DNA of 64,000 nt from Woeseiaceae bacterium. Lineage in GTDB: Bacteria; Pseudomonadota; Gammaproteobacteria; Steroidobacterales; Woeseiaceae. Made by a program: the position numbers and the translations under genes. The stretch lies in NCBI GenBank assembly GCA_028277185.1, contig JANQGQ010000022.1, forward strand, positions 62,001 to 126,000, written 5' to 3'. Under the pieces are notes generated by a model. It ran no database searches, had not been told where the DNA came from, and saw only the letters and a program-made list of their open reading frames with translations. Every line of letters starts with the position of its first letter. Position 1 is the first letter of the stretch. Below are positions 34,860 through 42,541 of this stretch, one piece after another.

Positions 34860-35036
34860 CAGAACTGGCTGTTTCGCTCGCCAATATAGGCAATTAGCTG
34901 GCTGATATCACCCCGATCGCCAGCTTTGATCGCGGCAATGCCAACGAGCTCCGCCCGGTTGACGTCGGCATCCGTCGGTGGAGGCGACTCGCCCAGCAAC
35001 AGGCCGGAGCGATCGTGAATCGTGGTATCGACGACC
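34860..35036 (-). pseudogene. C-terminal remnant of mobile mystery protein B (Fic-type)
   Basis: Directly after the stop of mobile mystery protein A, and in the same frame, the minus strand encodes HDRSGLLLGESPPPTD, then NRAELVGIAAIKAGDRGDIS, then QLIAYIGERNSQF and a stop. The segment resembles the last helix of mobile mystery protein B, which ends with R-x-x-Y-I-A-A-L-R-A-A-D-x-G-D and an LLAF-like motif. The Fic core with HPFxxGNG is gone. About 58 residues are left out of roughly 200. Confidence 0.5.
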
Positions 35037-35041
35037 ACCGG

Positions 35042-35518
35042 CTAATCGTCCCAGAGCTGCCGATCCGTGAGCGCTTCGGTATACGACGAGGCCGAGCTGA
35101 CGGCCGCCGCGAAGTCGCCGTCCTCCACGCCCTCGGCTTCCAGTCCCATGGATACGTTGACGGCTCGAAGTTGCCGCTCGGCCTTCGTACGCGCCCGGTC
35201 GCGAATTGTCTGCTCGACGGAACTCCGGGGTACGAGTGCGTACAGGACCTCGCAACCCAGCGCTTCGGCAGCCTTGTCGAGTTGTTTCAGGGTAACGTTG
35301 CGGCCGGTTTCGCGCTGCTCGAGCTTGTACACCGCGGCTCGGGATACGCCCAGGCGTTCGGCCAGCTGGGCGGCGCTCATGCCGAGCGCTTTCCGGATCG
35401 TGGCGATCCAGCCGCCCGACGGCCGCGCGCGCAGAACATCCTCAGCGCCCTCGAGGCTGCGTAAGTGCTTGTCCAATCTCTCTATTTCGAGACGGCGATG
35501 GCGTGCTGTCTGCGGCAT
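35042..35518 (-). CDS. Mobile mystery protein A, XRE-type regulator
   Basis: 158-residue DNA-binding protein. The helix-turn-helix (IRKALGMSAAQLAERLGVSR, then AAVYKLEQRE) and the following TLKQLDKAAEALGCEVLYALVP and the tail QLRAVNVSMGLEAEGV match mobile mystery protein A, usually found upstream of a Fic protein (mobile mystery protein B) in a TA-like pair. Here the partner is only a stump. Upstream lies an AT-rich block with palindromes that is probably its operator. Confidence 0.82.
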   Translation of the reverse strand: MPQTARHRRLEIERLDKHLRSLEGAEDVLRARPSGGWIATIRKALGMSAAQLAERLGVSRAAVYKLEQRETGRNVTLKQLDKAAEALGCEVLYALVPRSSVEQTIRDRARTKAERQLRAVNVSMGLEAEGVEDGDFAAAVSSASSYTEALTDRQLWDD

Positions 35519-35539
35519 GTGGCACCCGTTCAGATATTG

Positions 35540-35590
35540 GAACTATAGTTCTATAGATTAGCTATTTTTGAATACTTATAGTTATACATA
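35540..35590 (-). promoter_or_regulatory. AT-rich palindromic operator region of the mobile mystery protein A gene
   Basis: A perfect 12-bp palindrome GAACTATAGTTC lies at 35540-35551, followed by overlapping CTATAG (35551-35556) and TTATAGTTATA repeats. The AT-rich block sits directly upstream of the start at 35518. The rest of 35591-35795 shows nothing further apart from the ribosome site of the next gene. Confidence 0.5.
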
Positions 35591-35795
35591 TCGGCTTTGA
35601 TTGTCAATGAAGAGGTACTCAATACAAGCGTGCAATACGAAAACGACCACGGGATAAGCCTGTTGAGCGAGCACACCTTTACATCGACCGAACGCAGGGC
35701 TGGAGGGCCGCTCACCGCGTGACAGAAGCCGTTCGGGTGGTACTCTGCAAGCTCAGGTACTCACAAAAACCAACACTCGCGAAAGGAGAGAATCC

Positions 35796-36212
35796 ATGTC
35801 TCTCGCCGCCGATAACAGGTGCGCTGGTCACGATGTCCCGCCCCCTCAGAAGCAGCTAACGGCCTCAGACGCCCTTTTCATGCTGCGGAAATGGCAGTCC
35901 GAAAAGGTCAAGCTCGAGTTCGGCTACTTTCGATCAGGCGGTGGCGTTTTGCAGACGGGGACAGCCAGAATACTTCGAGCAGAACCCAGCTTGTTGACGC
36001 TCGATACGGGAGGGAGTCGGCTTGCAGTTGGATTGAAGAGCGCGAAATTCGATTTCGGGAATCTCGGTCTGCTTACTCCGGATTTCCGCGCTGTTTACGA
36101 TATCGAAGGACTATCCATTGTGCTAGAGAATAAGGACTGGGTTTGCTTGTCGTCGGACGCGAGTGAAGGCGATTTGCTGGCGCTGACAGAACAGACGACC
36201 CGCTCTCCATAA
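35796..36212 (+). CDS. Hypothetical protein (138 aa)
   Basis: Predicted soluble protein with a helical start (TASDALFMLRKWQSEKVKLE) and a beta-strand-rich body (ARILRAEPSLLTLDTGG, IEGLSIVLENKDWVCLSS) that could be a small barrel such as a PilZ/Sm-like fold. No motif recognised. A GGAGAG ribosome site precedes the ATG. Codon use is less GC-rich than in the core genes, suggesting acquired DNA. Confidence 0.6.
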   Translation: MSLAADNRCAGHDVPPPQKQLTASDALFMLRKWQSEKVKLEFGYFRSGGGVLQTGTARILRAEPSLLTLDTGGSRLAVGLKSAKFDFGNLGLLTPDFRAVYDIEGLSIVLENKDWVCLSSDASEGDLLALTEQTTRSP

Positions 36213-36311
36213 GGTCTCGATGCATATGGTGGCCAACAACTCTGGCGCGTGCTTCGCTGATCCGGGCTGAGTCTTTCGCTACCGTGCCAGCGGTTCTAAA
36301 GAGCAAGGCAA

Positions 36312-36968
36312 ATGGTATCAAGATCCAGGGACAAGAAAACGCCCCAACTTCGTCCGTTCCGTTTTGCAGACTTGCCGAAGTGCTACGAGATCGTGGCGCT
36401 GGCCTTTGGAGTTTCGGAAAGAATATCGCCGCACGTCCTTGCGGACTTTCTGGCAAAGCTCTATGTCGAGAGCAGCGTGATCGAAAGCAGCAAGGCTTAT
36501 GGGCTTGAGGTGGATGGGGAAGTTGTCGGATTTCTGTTCGGGCGCCTGCCTGACGAGCCGCTTTTCCAGGGAAGGTATTCCGGATTCTTCGGCACGCTGG
36601 CCATGATTGGCGAGCTGCTATCTCTCAAAGGTGTCAGTTTGGTCTCCAAATGGACCTGGCTGAAGAATGCCGTTGAGCATGACCGGAGAAGTCCCGACCT
36701 GGACACTAAGTGCGAGGTGACACTTTTTGCGATCTCGCCAGCCGCACAAGGGCTTGGAGGAGGCCGGATTCTGCTGGAGGCGTTCATCGACCATTGCGTT
36801 ACCAATGGTCAGAGCGATCTCTATCTGGAAACGGACGCGTCATCGAATTTCCGGTTCTATGAGCATCTCGGTTTCAAGCATATCGATAGTTTCAACTCGC
36901 CTATCGAAGCGGCTTTCTCAGGTGGATCAGGCGAAACCTTTGTGTATCACAAGGCGTTGTCATCCTGA
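36312..36968 (+). CDS. GNAT-family N-acetyltransferase
   Basis: 218-residue acetyltransferase. The GNAT core is seen in LRPFRFADLPKCYEIVALAF, then EVTLFAISPAAQGLGGGRIL (acetyl-CoA pyrophosphate loop, here QGLGGG), and YLETDASSNFRFYEHLGF. Length is longer than usual because of an insert of hydrophobic residues between strands 3 and 4 (residues 80-115), possibly a membrane-contacting hairpin. Substrate unknown. Codon use is again lower in GC than neighbours. Confidence 0.85.
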   Translation: MVSRSRDKKTPQLRPFRFADLPKCYEIVALAFGVSERISPHVLADFLAKLYVESSVIESSKAYGLEVDGEVVGFLFGRLPDEPLFQGRYSGFFGTLAMIGELLSLKGVSLVSKWTWLKNAVEHDRRSPDLDTKCEVTLFAISPAAQGLGGGRILLEAFIDHCVTNGQSDLYLETDASSNFRFYEHLGFKHIDSFNSPIEAAFSGGSGETFVYHKALSS

Positions 36969-37080
36969 TGGCTCGTAAGGCGATCCGAAAACTGACTTTG
37001 CGGAACCCCAGTCAATAGAACCGTGGGTTTCTCGAAAAAATCGAAAACCGGCCTGCCATTTCGAATCAGGGAGATCAGCC

Positions 37081-37404
37081 ATGGGAATGGCTTTAGCACT
37101 GCATACGATCAGTGATGAGAGCATTGGCAAGGTGCTCGCTGACCCGCCTCTTATTTGGCGCGTTATCGGTAGCGACGAAGTGAAGAGAATTGCCGATTCC
37201 CTGCGTAGCATTGATGAGCACGCCCTCCGCGAACGGTTCAAACCGGAGGAGATGATGAGCCTGGAGATCTATCCCGAAATCTGGGATAGAGACCCAAAAG
37301 AAGACGACACGCTGGGCTACTGCATTGAGTACTACGATAGCTTGCGCCGCTTTCTAACTGCTGCAGCCGGCAATTCGATGGGGATCGCTCTGTACATCTG
37401 CTAA
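37081..37404 (+). CDS. DUF1877 (YfbM-like) protein, apparently internally shortened
   Basis: 107-residue protein. The opening MGMALALHTISDESIGKVLA and the last 70 residues (SDEVKRIADSLRSIDEHALR, then IYPEIWD, and YYDSLRRFLTAAAGNSMGIAL) match the two ends of DUF1877 proteins, which are normally about 150-170 residues. The middle, about 45-55 residues after the LLADP-like motif, is missing, with frame kept. It may still fold, but looks like an internally deleted gene. Function of the family is unknown. Confidence 0.6.
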   Translation: MGMALALHTISDESIGKVLADPPLIWRVIGSDEVKRIADSLRSIDEHALRERFKPEEMMSLEIYPEIWDRDPKEDDTLGYCIEYYDSLRRFLTAAAGNSMGIALYIC

Positions 37405-37439
37405 CGTCGACAAGCTGCCAGGACCAGGTAGATCTGAAA

Positions 37440-39245
37440 ATGAAGAGAGCACGCGAGTTTGCGCCGATCATCGTATGCGCTGCGTTGGCGTCTGCAGCAG
37501 GTCACGCTACACCCGCGCAGACGAAAGCACCCCTTGGCCTTTGGGTCTGGAGCGCCGAGACAGAAACAACGTCCCTGAACGTTGCGGTCGAGCAGGCTGG
37601 AGGAGACTGGCGGGGCACTATAGACGGAAAGCCGGCGTCGGTTACCTTCCGCGGTCGCACGGTCACGTTGGAAGCGCCTGGCGAGCAACGCTTCGTTGGC
37701 CAACTCGCCGGCGATGGTTCCACAATCCGGGGACTTTGGACCCAGGCTTCGTCGGCGCTGGGCTATTCTGAAATGATCACCCCAACGATCCTCTCTGCGT
37801 CGGATGGCAATCAATGGGGCGCGCGCGTCGCGTTGCAGCCCCGTCCCTTTCGGGTTTTCCTCGATGTTTTCGAGAGCGAAGACGGCAACACTGTCGCGGT
37901 CGTGCGCAATCCGGAGCGCAACGAGATTATGCGAGCGACCCGTTTCCAGGTTGAAGCGAACGGCGAGCGCAGCTGGGTTCTCGTGGCAGGTTCCGGGGAT
38001 CGTCAGATCCGACGATCGTTGAAAGAAACCGACGAAGGACTTCAGCTCGACCATAGCTGGTTCGACAAACCGCTGACCCTCAGCCGCGCCAATGCACGGA
38101 CCAACGTGGGCTACTTTCCGAGAGAAGTGACGACGGAACCGGTCCGCTACACTCCACCCGCACAGCTCGACGATGGCTGGGAAGTCGCCACTGCCGAGGA
38201 TGCGGGTTTCGAGACGGCAGCGTTCGACACACTAGTCAACGAGCTCTCGACCGCGGATCCCCGCAGCCATCGCCCCCGCCTCATCCACGCACTGCTCGTG
38301 GCACACAAGGGACGGCTTGTGTTCGAGGAGTACTTCCACGGCTACGACCGGGAGACAACGCACGACACGCGGTCCCTTGGAAAAGTCTTTGCGCCGGTTC
38401 TGGTCGGGGCGCTGCAGCAACGAGGCATCGATATCGATGCCGACGTTCGTCCGATAGCTGACGTCCTGGCAGCCGCCGGCGAGGAGATCGACGATCCGAG
38501 GAAGGCCGATATCACGCTGGGTCACTTGATGTCTTTCTCAAGCGGCCTCGACTGCGATGTCAACGACCCCGACTCGGCTGGCTCGGAGGATCGCATGTGG
38601 GAGCAGCAGCAGGAGGATGACTTCTGGCTTTATACCGCCCGCCTGTCGCAGCTCCACGAGCCGGGCGAACGCTACGCCTACTGCTCCGGAAGCATCAACC
38701 TCGTCGGCGCCAGCGTACGGGCCGCGGGGGGCAAGCCGATCGTCGCCTTGTTCGACGAACTGATCGCCGGGCCGCTCGGGTTTGGCCAGTACCATTGGAA
38801 CGTCGCGCCGAACGGCGCCGCGTATTTAGGCGGCGGAACGTACATGCGGCCTCGCGATATCCTGAAGATCGGCGCCATGTTTGCCGCCGACGGGATCTGG
38901 AACGGTGAGCAGATCATTGACCCGGCGTGGGTCGAAGAGTCGACGACGGCCGTAATCGACATCACGCCTGAAACGACCGGCATGACGCCCGAGGACTTTG
39001 GGAACAGTTACTTCGGAGGTGCGGTGGCCTATGAGTGGCGGGTCGATGAGGTGCGCACCGGCGACAGGACCTATGAATCCTACGAAGCCACCGGTAATGG
39101 CGGGCAAATCCTGCTCGTCGTCCCGGACCTCGATCTCGTGGTCCTCTTCATGGGTGGAAACTATCGCCAGGGCGGCATCTGGGGACGCTGGCGGAATGAG
39201 ATCGTCGGCGGACACATCGTTCCGGCGATGCGGGAGCGGCCCTAA
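37440..39245 (+). CDS. Exported serine hydrolase, class C beta-lactamase fold
   Basis: 601-residue exported protein. Signal peptide 1-24; an N-terminal beta domain of about 210 residues (LGLWVWSAETETTSLNVAVE) precedes the beta-lactamase/DD-peptidase-like domain. The catalytic motif SLGK (SxxK, TRSLGKVF) is near residue 318, the second motif YCS (YAYCSGS) near residue 418. Proteins of this kind are esterases, aminohydrolases or peptidoglycan enzymes rather than antibiotic resistance factors. Its ATG has no strong ribosome site (CTGAAAATG). Confidence 0.9.
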   Translation: MKRAREFAPIIVCAALASAAGHATPAQTKAPLGLWVWSAETETTSLNVAVEQAGGDWRGTIDGKPASVTFRGRTVTLEAPGEQRFVGQLAGDGSTIRGLWTQASSALGYSEMITPTILSASDGNQWGARVALQPRPFRVFLDVFESEDGNTVAVVRNPERNEIMRATRFQVEANGERSWVLVAGSGDRQIRRSLKETDEGLQLDHSWFDKPLTLSRANARTNVGYFPREVTTEPVRYTPPAQLDDGWEVATAEDAGFETAAFDTLVNELSTADPRSHRPRLIHALLVAHKGRLVFEEYFHGYDRETTHDTRSLGKVFAPVLVGALQQRGIDIDADVRPIADVLAAAGEEIDDPRKADITLGHLMSFSSGLDCDVNDPDSAGSEDRMWEQQQEDDFWLYTARLSQLHEPGERYAYCSGSINLVGASVRAAGGKPIVALFDELIAGPLGFGQYHWNVAPNGAAYLGGGTYMRPRDILKIGAMFAADGIWNGEQIIDPAWVEESTTAVIDITPETTGMTPEDFGNSYFGGAVAYEWRVDEVRTGDRTYESYEATGNGGQILLVVPDLDLVVLFMGGNYRQGGIWGRWRNEIVGGHIVPAMRERP

Positions 39246-39435
39246 AAGCAACCGAAGCGGTGGTCGCGCAACCGGCTGATCGGGATGTTGGTATGCGCAA
39301 GGCGTGGATCTGAACGGCTCAATGTCACCGGCCGTTGGTGACCAATTCTTGCCGCCCCGACACCGCTGTCGTTTTTTGTGATCGATTCCGGCTTACCGGG
39401 AACGGTTCGTTTAGCCAGCCGCCTATAGTAAGGTC

Positions 39436-39480
39436 TTGACCTAAGTATTAGATAGCCTCATACTTAGGTTTATGCCTAAG
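39436..39480 (+). promoter_or_regulatory. Promoter-operator for the second ArsR gene; probable leaderless start
   Basis: A -35 TTGACC (39436-39441) and -10 CATACT (39459-39464) are 17 bases apart. A perfect 9-bp inverted repeat, CCTAAGTAT at 39440-39448 and ATACTTAGG at 39460-39468, overlaps both boxes, and a further CCTAAG occurs at 39475-39480 inside the gene. The ATG at 39472 lies only seven bases after the -10, so the mRNA would start at or next to it. Confidence 0.75.
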
Positions 39481-39813
39481 CAATTACACTCGGTGGAAAC
39501 AACGTTTAGCGCCCTCTCCGATCCGACCCGGCGCGCAGTCGTGCAGAGACTTTGCAAGGGGCCAGCGACTGTTTCCCAGTTGGCTGGCCGGTTCCCAATG
39601 GCGCTGCCATCGTTTATGCAGCATTTAAACGTGCTGGAGCGGGCGGGAGTGCTGGTTTCCAGAAAAGAAGGGCGAGTGCGTACGTGCCAATTGAACCCGG
39701 CGGCATTGGGGCAGGCAGAGAGCTGGCTCGCATCGCATCGACGTCAGTGGGAAGACCGGCTCGACCGCCTGGAGGCACACATTGGCAGATCGAAGAAAGG
39801 AGAAGAATCGTAG
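39472..39813 (+). CDS. ArsR-family repressor (second copy)
   Basis: 113-residue winged helix: FSALSDPTRRAVVQRLCKGP, the helix-turn-helix ATVSQLAGRFPMALPSFMQH and wing RKEGRVRTCQLN. It belongs to the ArsR type that controls a downstream AHSA1 gene. The next gene starts at the last base of its stop (TAGTG). No ribosome site is present upstream of the ATG, in line with a leaderless transcript. It most likely binds the CCTAAGTAT repeat. Confidence 0.9.
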   Translation: MPKQLHSVETTFSALSDPTRRAVVQRLCKGPATVSQLAGRFPMALPSFMQHLNVLERAGVLVSRKEGRVRTCQLNPAALGQAESWLASHRRQWEDRLDRLEAHIGRSKKGEES

Positions 39814-40307
39814 TGACTGGAGTCAGCCAACACATTGAATCCGCTTGGGCTTCGTGGCCGATTGATCGAGAGATCGTGTTTGCACGCGTTATAGACGCAA
39901 GCCGCGAAGCCGTGTTTCGCGCGTGGACTGATCCATCAGAGATCGTGCAATGGTTCGGCCCGGAAGGAATGTCCATTGACACTCATGAGATCGACATCAG
40001 AGTTGGTGGCGTCTGGAGATTCGACATGATTGCACCAGACGGCACGCGTTACGGGAATCGCATGGAGTTTCTCAGAATCGAGCAACCCGCTCTGCTTGAA
40101 GTCGATCATGGTGGCGATGCGGCCGACGACCCCGGCAAGTTCCGCATGCTCGTTACTTTCGATGAGCAGAGCAACGGCAAGACGGTAGTCACACTGCGCC
40201 AGATGCACCCATCGAAGGCGCAACGCGACAACACCATCGGCTTTGGGGCAGTAGAGTACGGCGTACAAACCATGAACAAGCTCGCTTCGCATATGTCAGC
40301 AGCCTGA
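39813..40307 (+). CDS. SRPBCC/AHSA1-domain protein (second copy)
   Basis: 164-residue START-fold protein: IVFARVIDASREAVFRAWTD, the loop EIVQWFGPEGMS, VGGVWRFDMIAPDGTRY and the C-terminal helix FGAVEYGVQTMNKLASHM. GTG start, overlapping the ArsR stop by one base. It belongs to the classical ArsR/AHSA1 pair. It is only distantly similar to the AHSA1 protein at 29.2 kb, so the two modules are probably independent acquisitions. Confidence 0.88.
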   Translation: MTGVSQHIESAWASWPIDREIVFARVIDASREAVFRAWTDPSEIVQWFGPEGMSIDTHEIDIRVGGVWRFDMIAPDGTRYGNRMEFLRIEQPALLEVDHGGDAADDPGKFRMLVTFDEQSNGKTVVTLRQMHPSKAQRDNTIGFGAVEYGVQTMNKLASHMSAA

Positions 40308-40357
40308 ACTCCATGACTTGCGGCCGGTTCGGCTTTTGCTGGAAATTCACCTTTTCG

Positions 40358-41170
40358 CTACGGCTCTAGCAGCCGCCGCATCTTCTCGAGGTCGTCACCC
40401 TCAGCCGGATTGTAGGTTAAGAGCTTGAGGTCGGGACGGCCGTCGACGGCGAAGGAAGAGAATTCGAATGCGATCGGCCCTGCCAGCGGATGCCGGATTC
40501 TTTTGACGCCCTCCCCCGTCGACCGTACGTCGTTGTCGACCCACATTGCGGCGAATTCGGCACTCTTCCCGGAGAGTTCGGCGAACAATTCCGTAGCCCG
40601 CTTATCCTCCCCGGCGCGGGCGGTCTCCGCGCGGAACGTCGCCACCAGAAAGCGCGCGACGCCTTCCCAATCCTCCTGGGCGGCGCGCGTTTCGGGGTCC
40701 AGGAACATTCTTCGCAACACGCTTCGCTCGTCTCTTGGCAGCACGGCGTAATCAGTCAGCGCGACGCAAGCCGCATCGTTCCAGGCGACGATGTCCCACT
40801 GCGGGGTCGCTATGATCGCCGGAACGTATGTCAGCGCGTCCAGAAATCGCTGAAGCCGCGGCGTAATCCCGTCTTGCGAAGCGGGTGAGGCCTTGGGCGG
40901 CCGGCCGATGCCGACCAGGAAGAGGTGCTCCCGCTCAGCATCGGTGAGCATCAATGCATCGGCCAGAGATTCGAGGACCCGCGGCGAAGGCGCGCCGCCG
41001 CGGCCTTGTTCGAGCCACGTGTACCAGGTCGTGCTGATGTTCGCCCTTTGAGCGACCTCCTCGCGTCTGAGTCCCGGGGTGCGCCGCCTCCCCGAAAACC
41101 CGAAAGCCGCCGGATCAAGCCGCTGCCGCCGGTCTTTCAGAAAAGTACTGAGACGATTTTCCTTATCCAT
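40358..41170 (-). CDS. XRE-family regulator with MmyB-like ligand domain
   Basis: 270-residue regulator. The N-terminal helix-turn-helix (LRREEVAQRANISTTWYTWL, then EQGRGGAPSPRVL) is followed by a PAS-like MmyB ligand-binding domain (ALTYVPAIIATPQWDIVAWN, then RMFLDPETRAAQEDWEGVAR and HPLAGPIAFEFSSFAV). These regulators usually sit divergent to a short-chain dehydrogenase gene that they control; here the divergent position holds only a 19-codon stump of one. Palindromes between them are likely operator sites. Confidence 0.9.
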   Translation of the reverse strand: MDKENRLSTFLKDRRQRLDPAAFGFSGRRRTPGLRREEVAQRANISTTWYTWLEQGRGGAPSPRVLESLADALMLTDAEREHLFLVGIGRPPKASPASQDGITPRLQRFLDALTYVPAIIATPQWDIVAWNDAACVALTDYAVLPRDERSVLRRMFLDPETRAAQEDWEGVARFLVATFRAETARAGEDKRATELFAELSGKSAEFAAMWVDNDVRSTGEGVKRIRHPLAGPIAFEFSSFAVDGRPDLKLLTYNPAEGDDLEKMRRLLEP

Positions 41171-41191
41171 GACTCTCCGATCGTGGTGGTA

Positions 41192-41228
41192 TTTATACCA
41201 GTATAAAAGCTCATCTTTAATAAGATGA
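41192..41228. promoter_or_regulatory. Two palindromes in the divergent regulatory region
   Basis: TTTATAC-CA-GTATAAA (16 bp, 41192-41207) and TCATCTT-TAAT-AAGATGA (18 bp, 41211-41228) follow each other directly upstream of the XRE regulator start and upstream of the dehydrogenase stump. They are likely operators for the XRE/MmyB regulator, controlling both directions. Confidence 0.6.
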
Positions 41229-41273
41229 AATCATGGATGACACTGCCTCCGCTGGCAATGCGGAGGATGCTTT

Positions 41274-41333
41274 ATGAAGGTATTCGTCACCGGCGCAACA
41301 GGTTTTATCGGCTTCGACACGCTGTCTCATTGA
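41274..41333 (+). pseudogene. 19-codon N-terminal stump of an NAD(P)-dependent epimerase/dehydrogenase
   Basis: After a good ribosome site (GGAGG, 41262-41266) the ATG opens MKVFVTGATGFIGFDTLSH and stops. MKVFVTGATGFIG is the exact Rossmann opening of extended short-chain dehydrogenases. The stop is followed at once by the GAGGAG site of the cupin gene. The remainder of the dehydrogenase seems to have been replaced by the cupin gene; the stump may now act as a translated leader. Confidence 0.7.
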
Positions 41334-41346
41334 GGAGAGAACCGTC

Positions 41347-41862
41347 ATGCGACAACATATCGTTTCCCTTCCCGTCATCGCCTGCTTGTTGGCCTGCTTG
41401 CCTTTACTGACAGGCGCCCAATCGACGGACGCGGTCCAGTCCGGCACGGCACCCGCCGTCAAGGAAAGCGCTGCGACAATGACGGTGATACCGCTGAGCG
41501 GAGCGCTCGACCGGACATTTCGCCCACTGTATGCCACGTCGCCCGAGGGCCCGCAGATCGTCGTACTGGAGGGCGATCCCGATAGCGGGCCATCCCTGAC
41601 CCTGTTTCGTTACGGGCCCGACTACACCGGAAGCGGCAGGTTACACACTCATACCCACGACTACCGCCTCTGGCTCATCGAAGGCGCACTGAAGCATTGG
41701 GATGCGGATGGCAGCGAGGAAGCGGCGCCCATCCTTCTTCCCGGCTCATACGTGCATCAGCCGGGTGGACAGCTCCATGCCGCCAATTGCGTGACGGAGC
41801 AGTGCACCGCCTATGTTGTATTCGACGGACCGATCGAGACACGCTTTCCCGACGGTCAATGA
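41347..41862 (+). CDS. Exported cupin-domain protein
   Basis: 171-residue protein with signal peptide (residues 1-24, ending LLTGA-QS). The cupin barrel shows a metal-type motif HTHTHDYRLWLIEGALKHW and the second half LPGSYVHQPGGQLHAANC. Possible metal ligands are the histidines of HTHTHD and the later QLHAAN. Two cysteines near the end (AANCVTEQC) may pair in the periplasm. It follows the dehydrogenase stump and lies under the same promoter and operator region. Function unknown. Confidence 0.82.
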   Translation: MRQHIVSLPVIACLLACLPLLTGAQSTDAVQSGTAPAVKESAATMTVIPLSGALDRTFRPLYATSPEGPQIVVLEGDPDSGPSLTLFRYGPDYTGSGRLHTHTHDYRLWLIEGALKHWDADGSEEAAPILLPGSYVHQPGGQLHAANCVTEQCTAYVVFDGPIETRFPDGQ

Positions 41863-41916
41863 TCGACGACCGTTCCTGTCTCGGTTTTCACCTGTCTGAA
41901 CGTTGGCACGCCCGCC

Positions 41917-42040
41917 GCGTTGCGAGACCACCTCGATCGGGCCGCATCCCTTCGTGTCGCGGAACGCAAAAGCGCATCGCCCTACGTCCAGCTGCTGCCG
42001 GAAGAGCGCGGCGCTTTGGCGAACGGGGTTTCATTCAACG
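41917..42040 (+). pseudogene. C-terminal fragment of an alpha/beta hydrolase
   Basis: The plus strand reads LRDHLDRAASLRVAERKSAS, then PYVQLLPEERGAL. This matches the end of the hydrolase at 30459-31493 (LQDHLDRAASVRVVELDGAS, then HYVHLLPQERGAF), and the DNA itself is clearly similar. The catalytic His of ASHYVHL is Pro here. Only about 40 residues are left, with no start. The rest of 41863-42196 shows no other recognisable gene. Confidence 0.7.
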
Positions 42041-42196
42041 ATACGGCCCCCACATCTGACCGGAAACAGAGCGCAACGCTTGGTGCTTCCTGTGGACGAG
42101 GATAGTCGAGCGTCCATGAGGGTCGTTATTATGAGCGATGAGCCAGTCGATCGATTCGACACCGTCAAACCCATCGGTGCGTTCGAGGAGAAATCA

Positions 42197-42529
42197 ATGT
42201 CAATAGTTCGTCACGTCGCCTTCGGGTTTCTAGGCGCAGCAGCCATGAGTTCGGCAGCCGCTGTCGCCTCCCCCGCTGAGATTGCGGCCAATGCTGGCTG
42301 CATGCTCTGTCACGCCGGGAAGGAGACGGCAGCGCTCGGCCCGCCGTTCTCGGAAATCGCGGCGCGCTATGCCGGGCAGTCAGAAGCGGCCGACAAGCTC
42401 TTTGTCGCCGTGCGCGAAGGATCAACCGGTACCTGGGGTGAGATGCCGATGATGCCGGTTTACCCGGAACAAGTCAGCGACGATGATCTGCGGGCCGTGA
42501 TCGCCTGGCTTCTCGAGCAAGAGTCGTAA
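42197..42529 (+). CDS. Small c-type cytochrome
   Basis: 110-residue periplasmic monohaem cytochrome. Signal peptide about 1-25; haem motif CMLCH at 35-39; the sixth ligand is probably a Met in GEMPMMPVY near residue 82; the last helix DDDLRAVIAWLLEQ is typical of cytochrome c-551/552. The ATG at 42197 has GAGGAG upstream. It is convergent with the tetrahaem/Fe-S/NrfD operon, 12 bases from its end, so it may be its electron partner, though on its own transcript. Confidence 0.9.
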   Translation: MSIVRHVAFGFLGAAAMSSAAAVASPAEIAANAGCMLCHAGKETAALGPPFSEIAARYAGQSEAADKLFVAVREGSTGTWGEMPMMPVYPEQVSDDDLRAVIAWLLEQES

Positions 42530-42541
42530 GGGGCAACCGCC

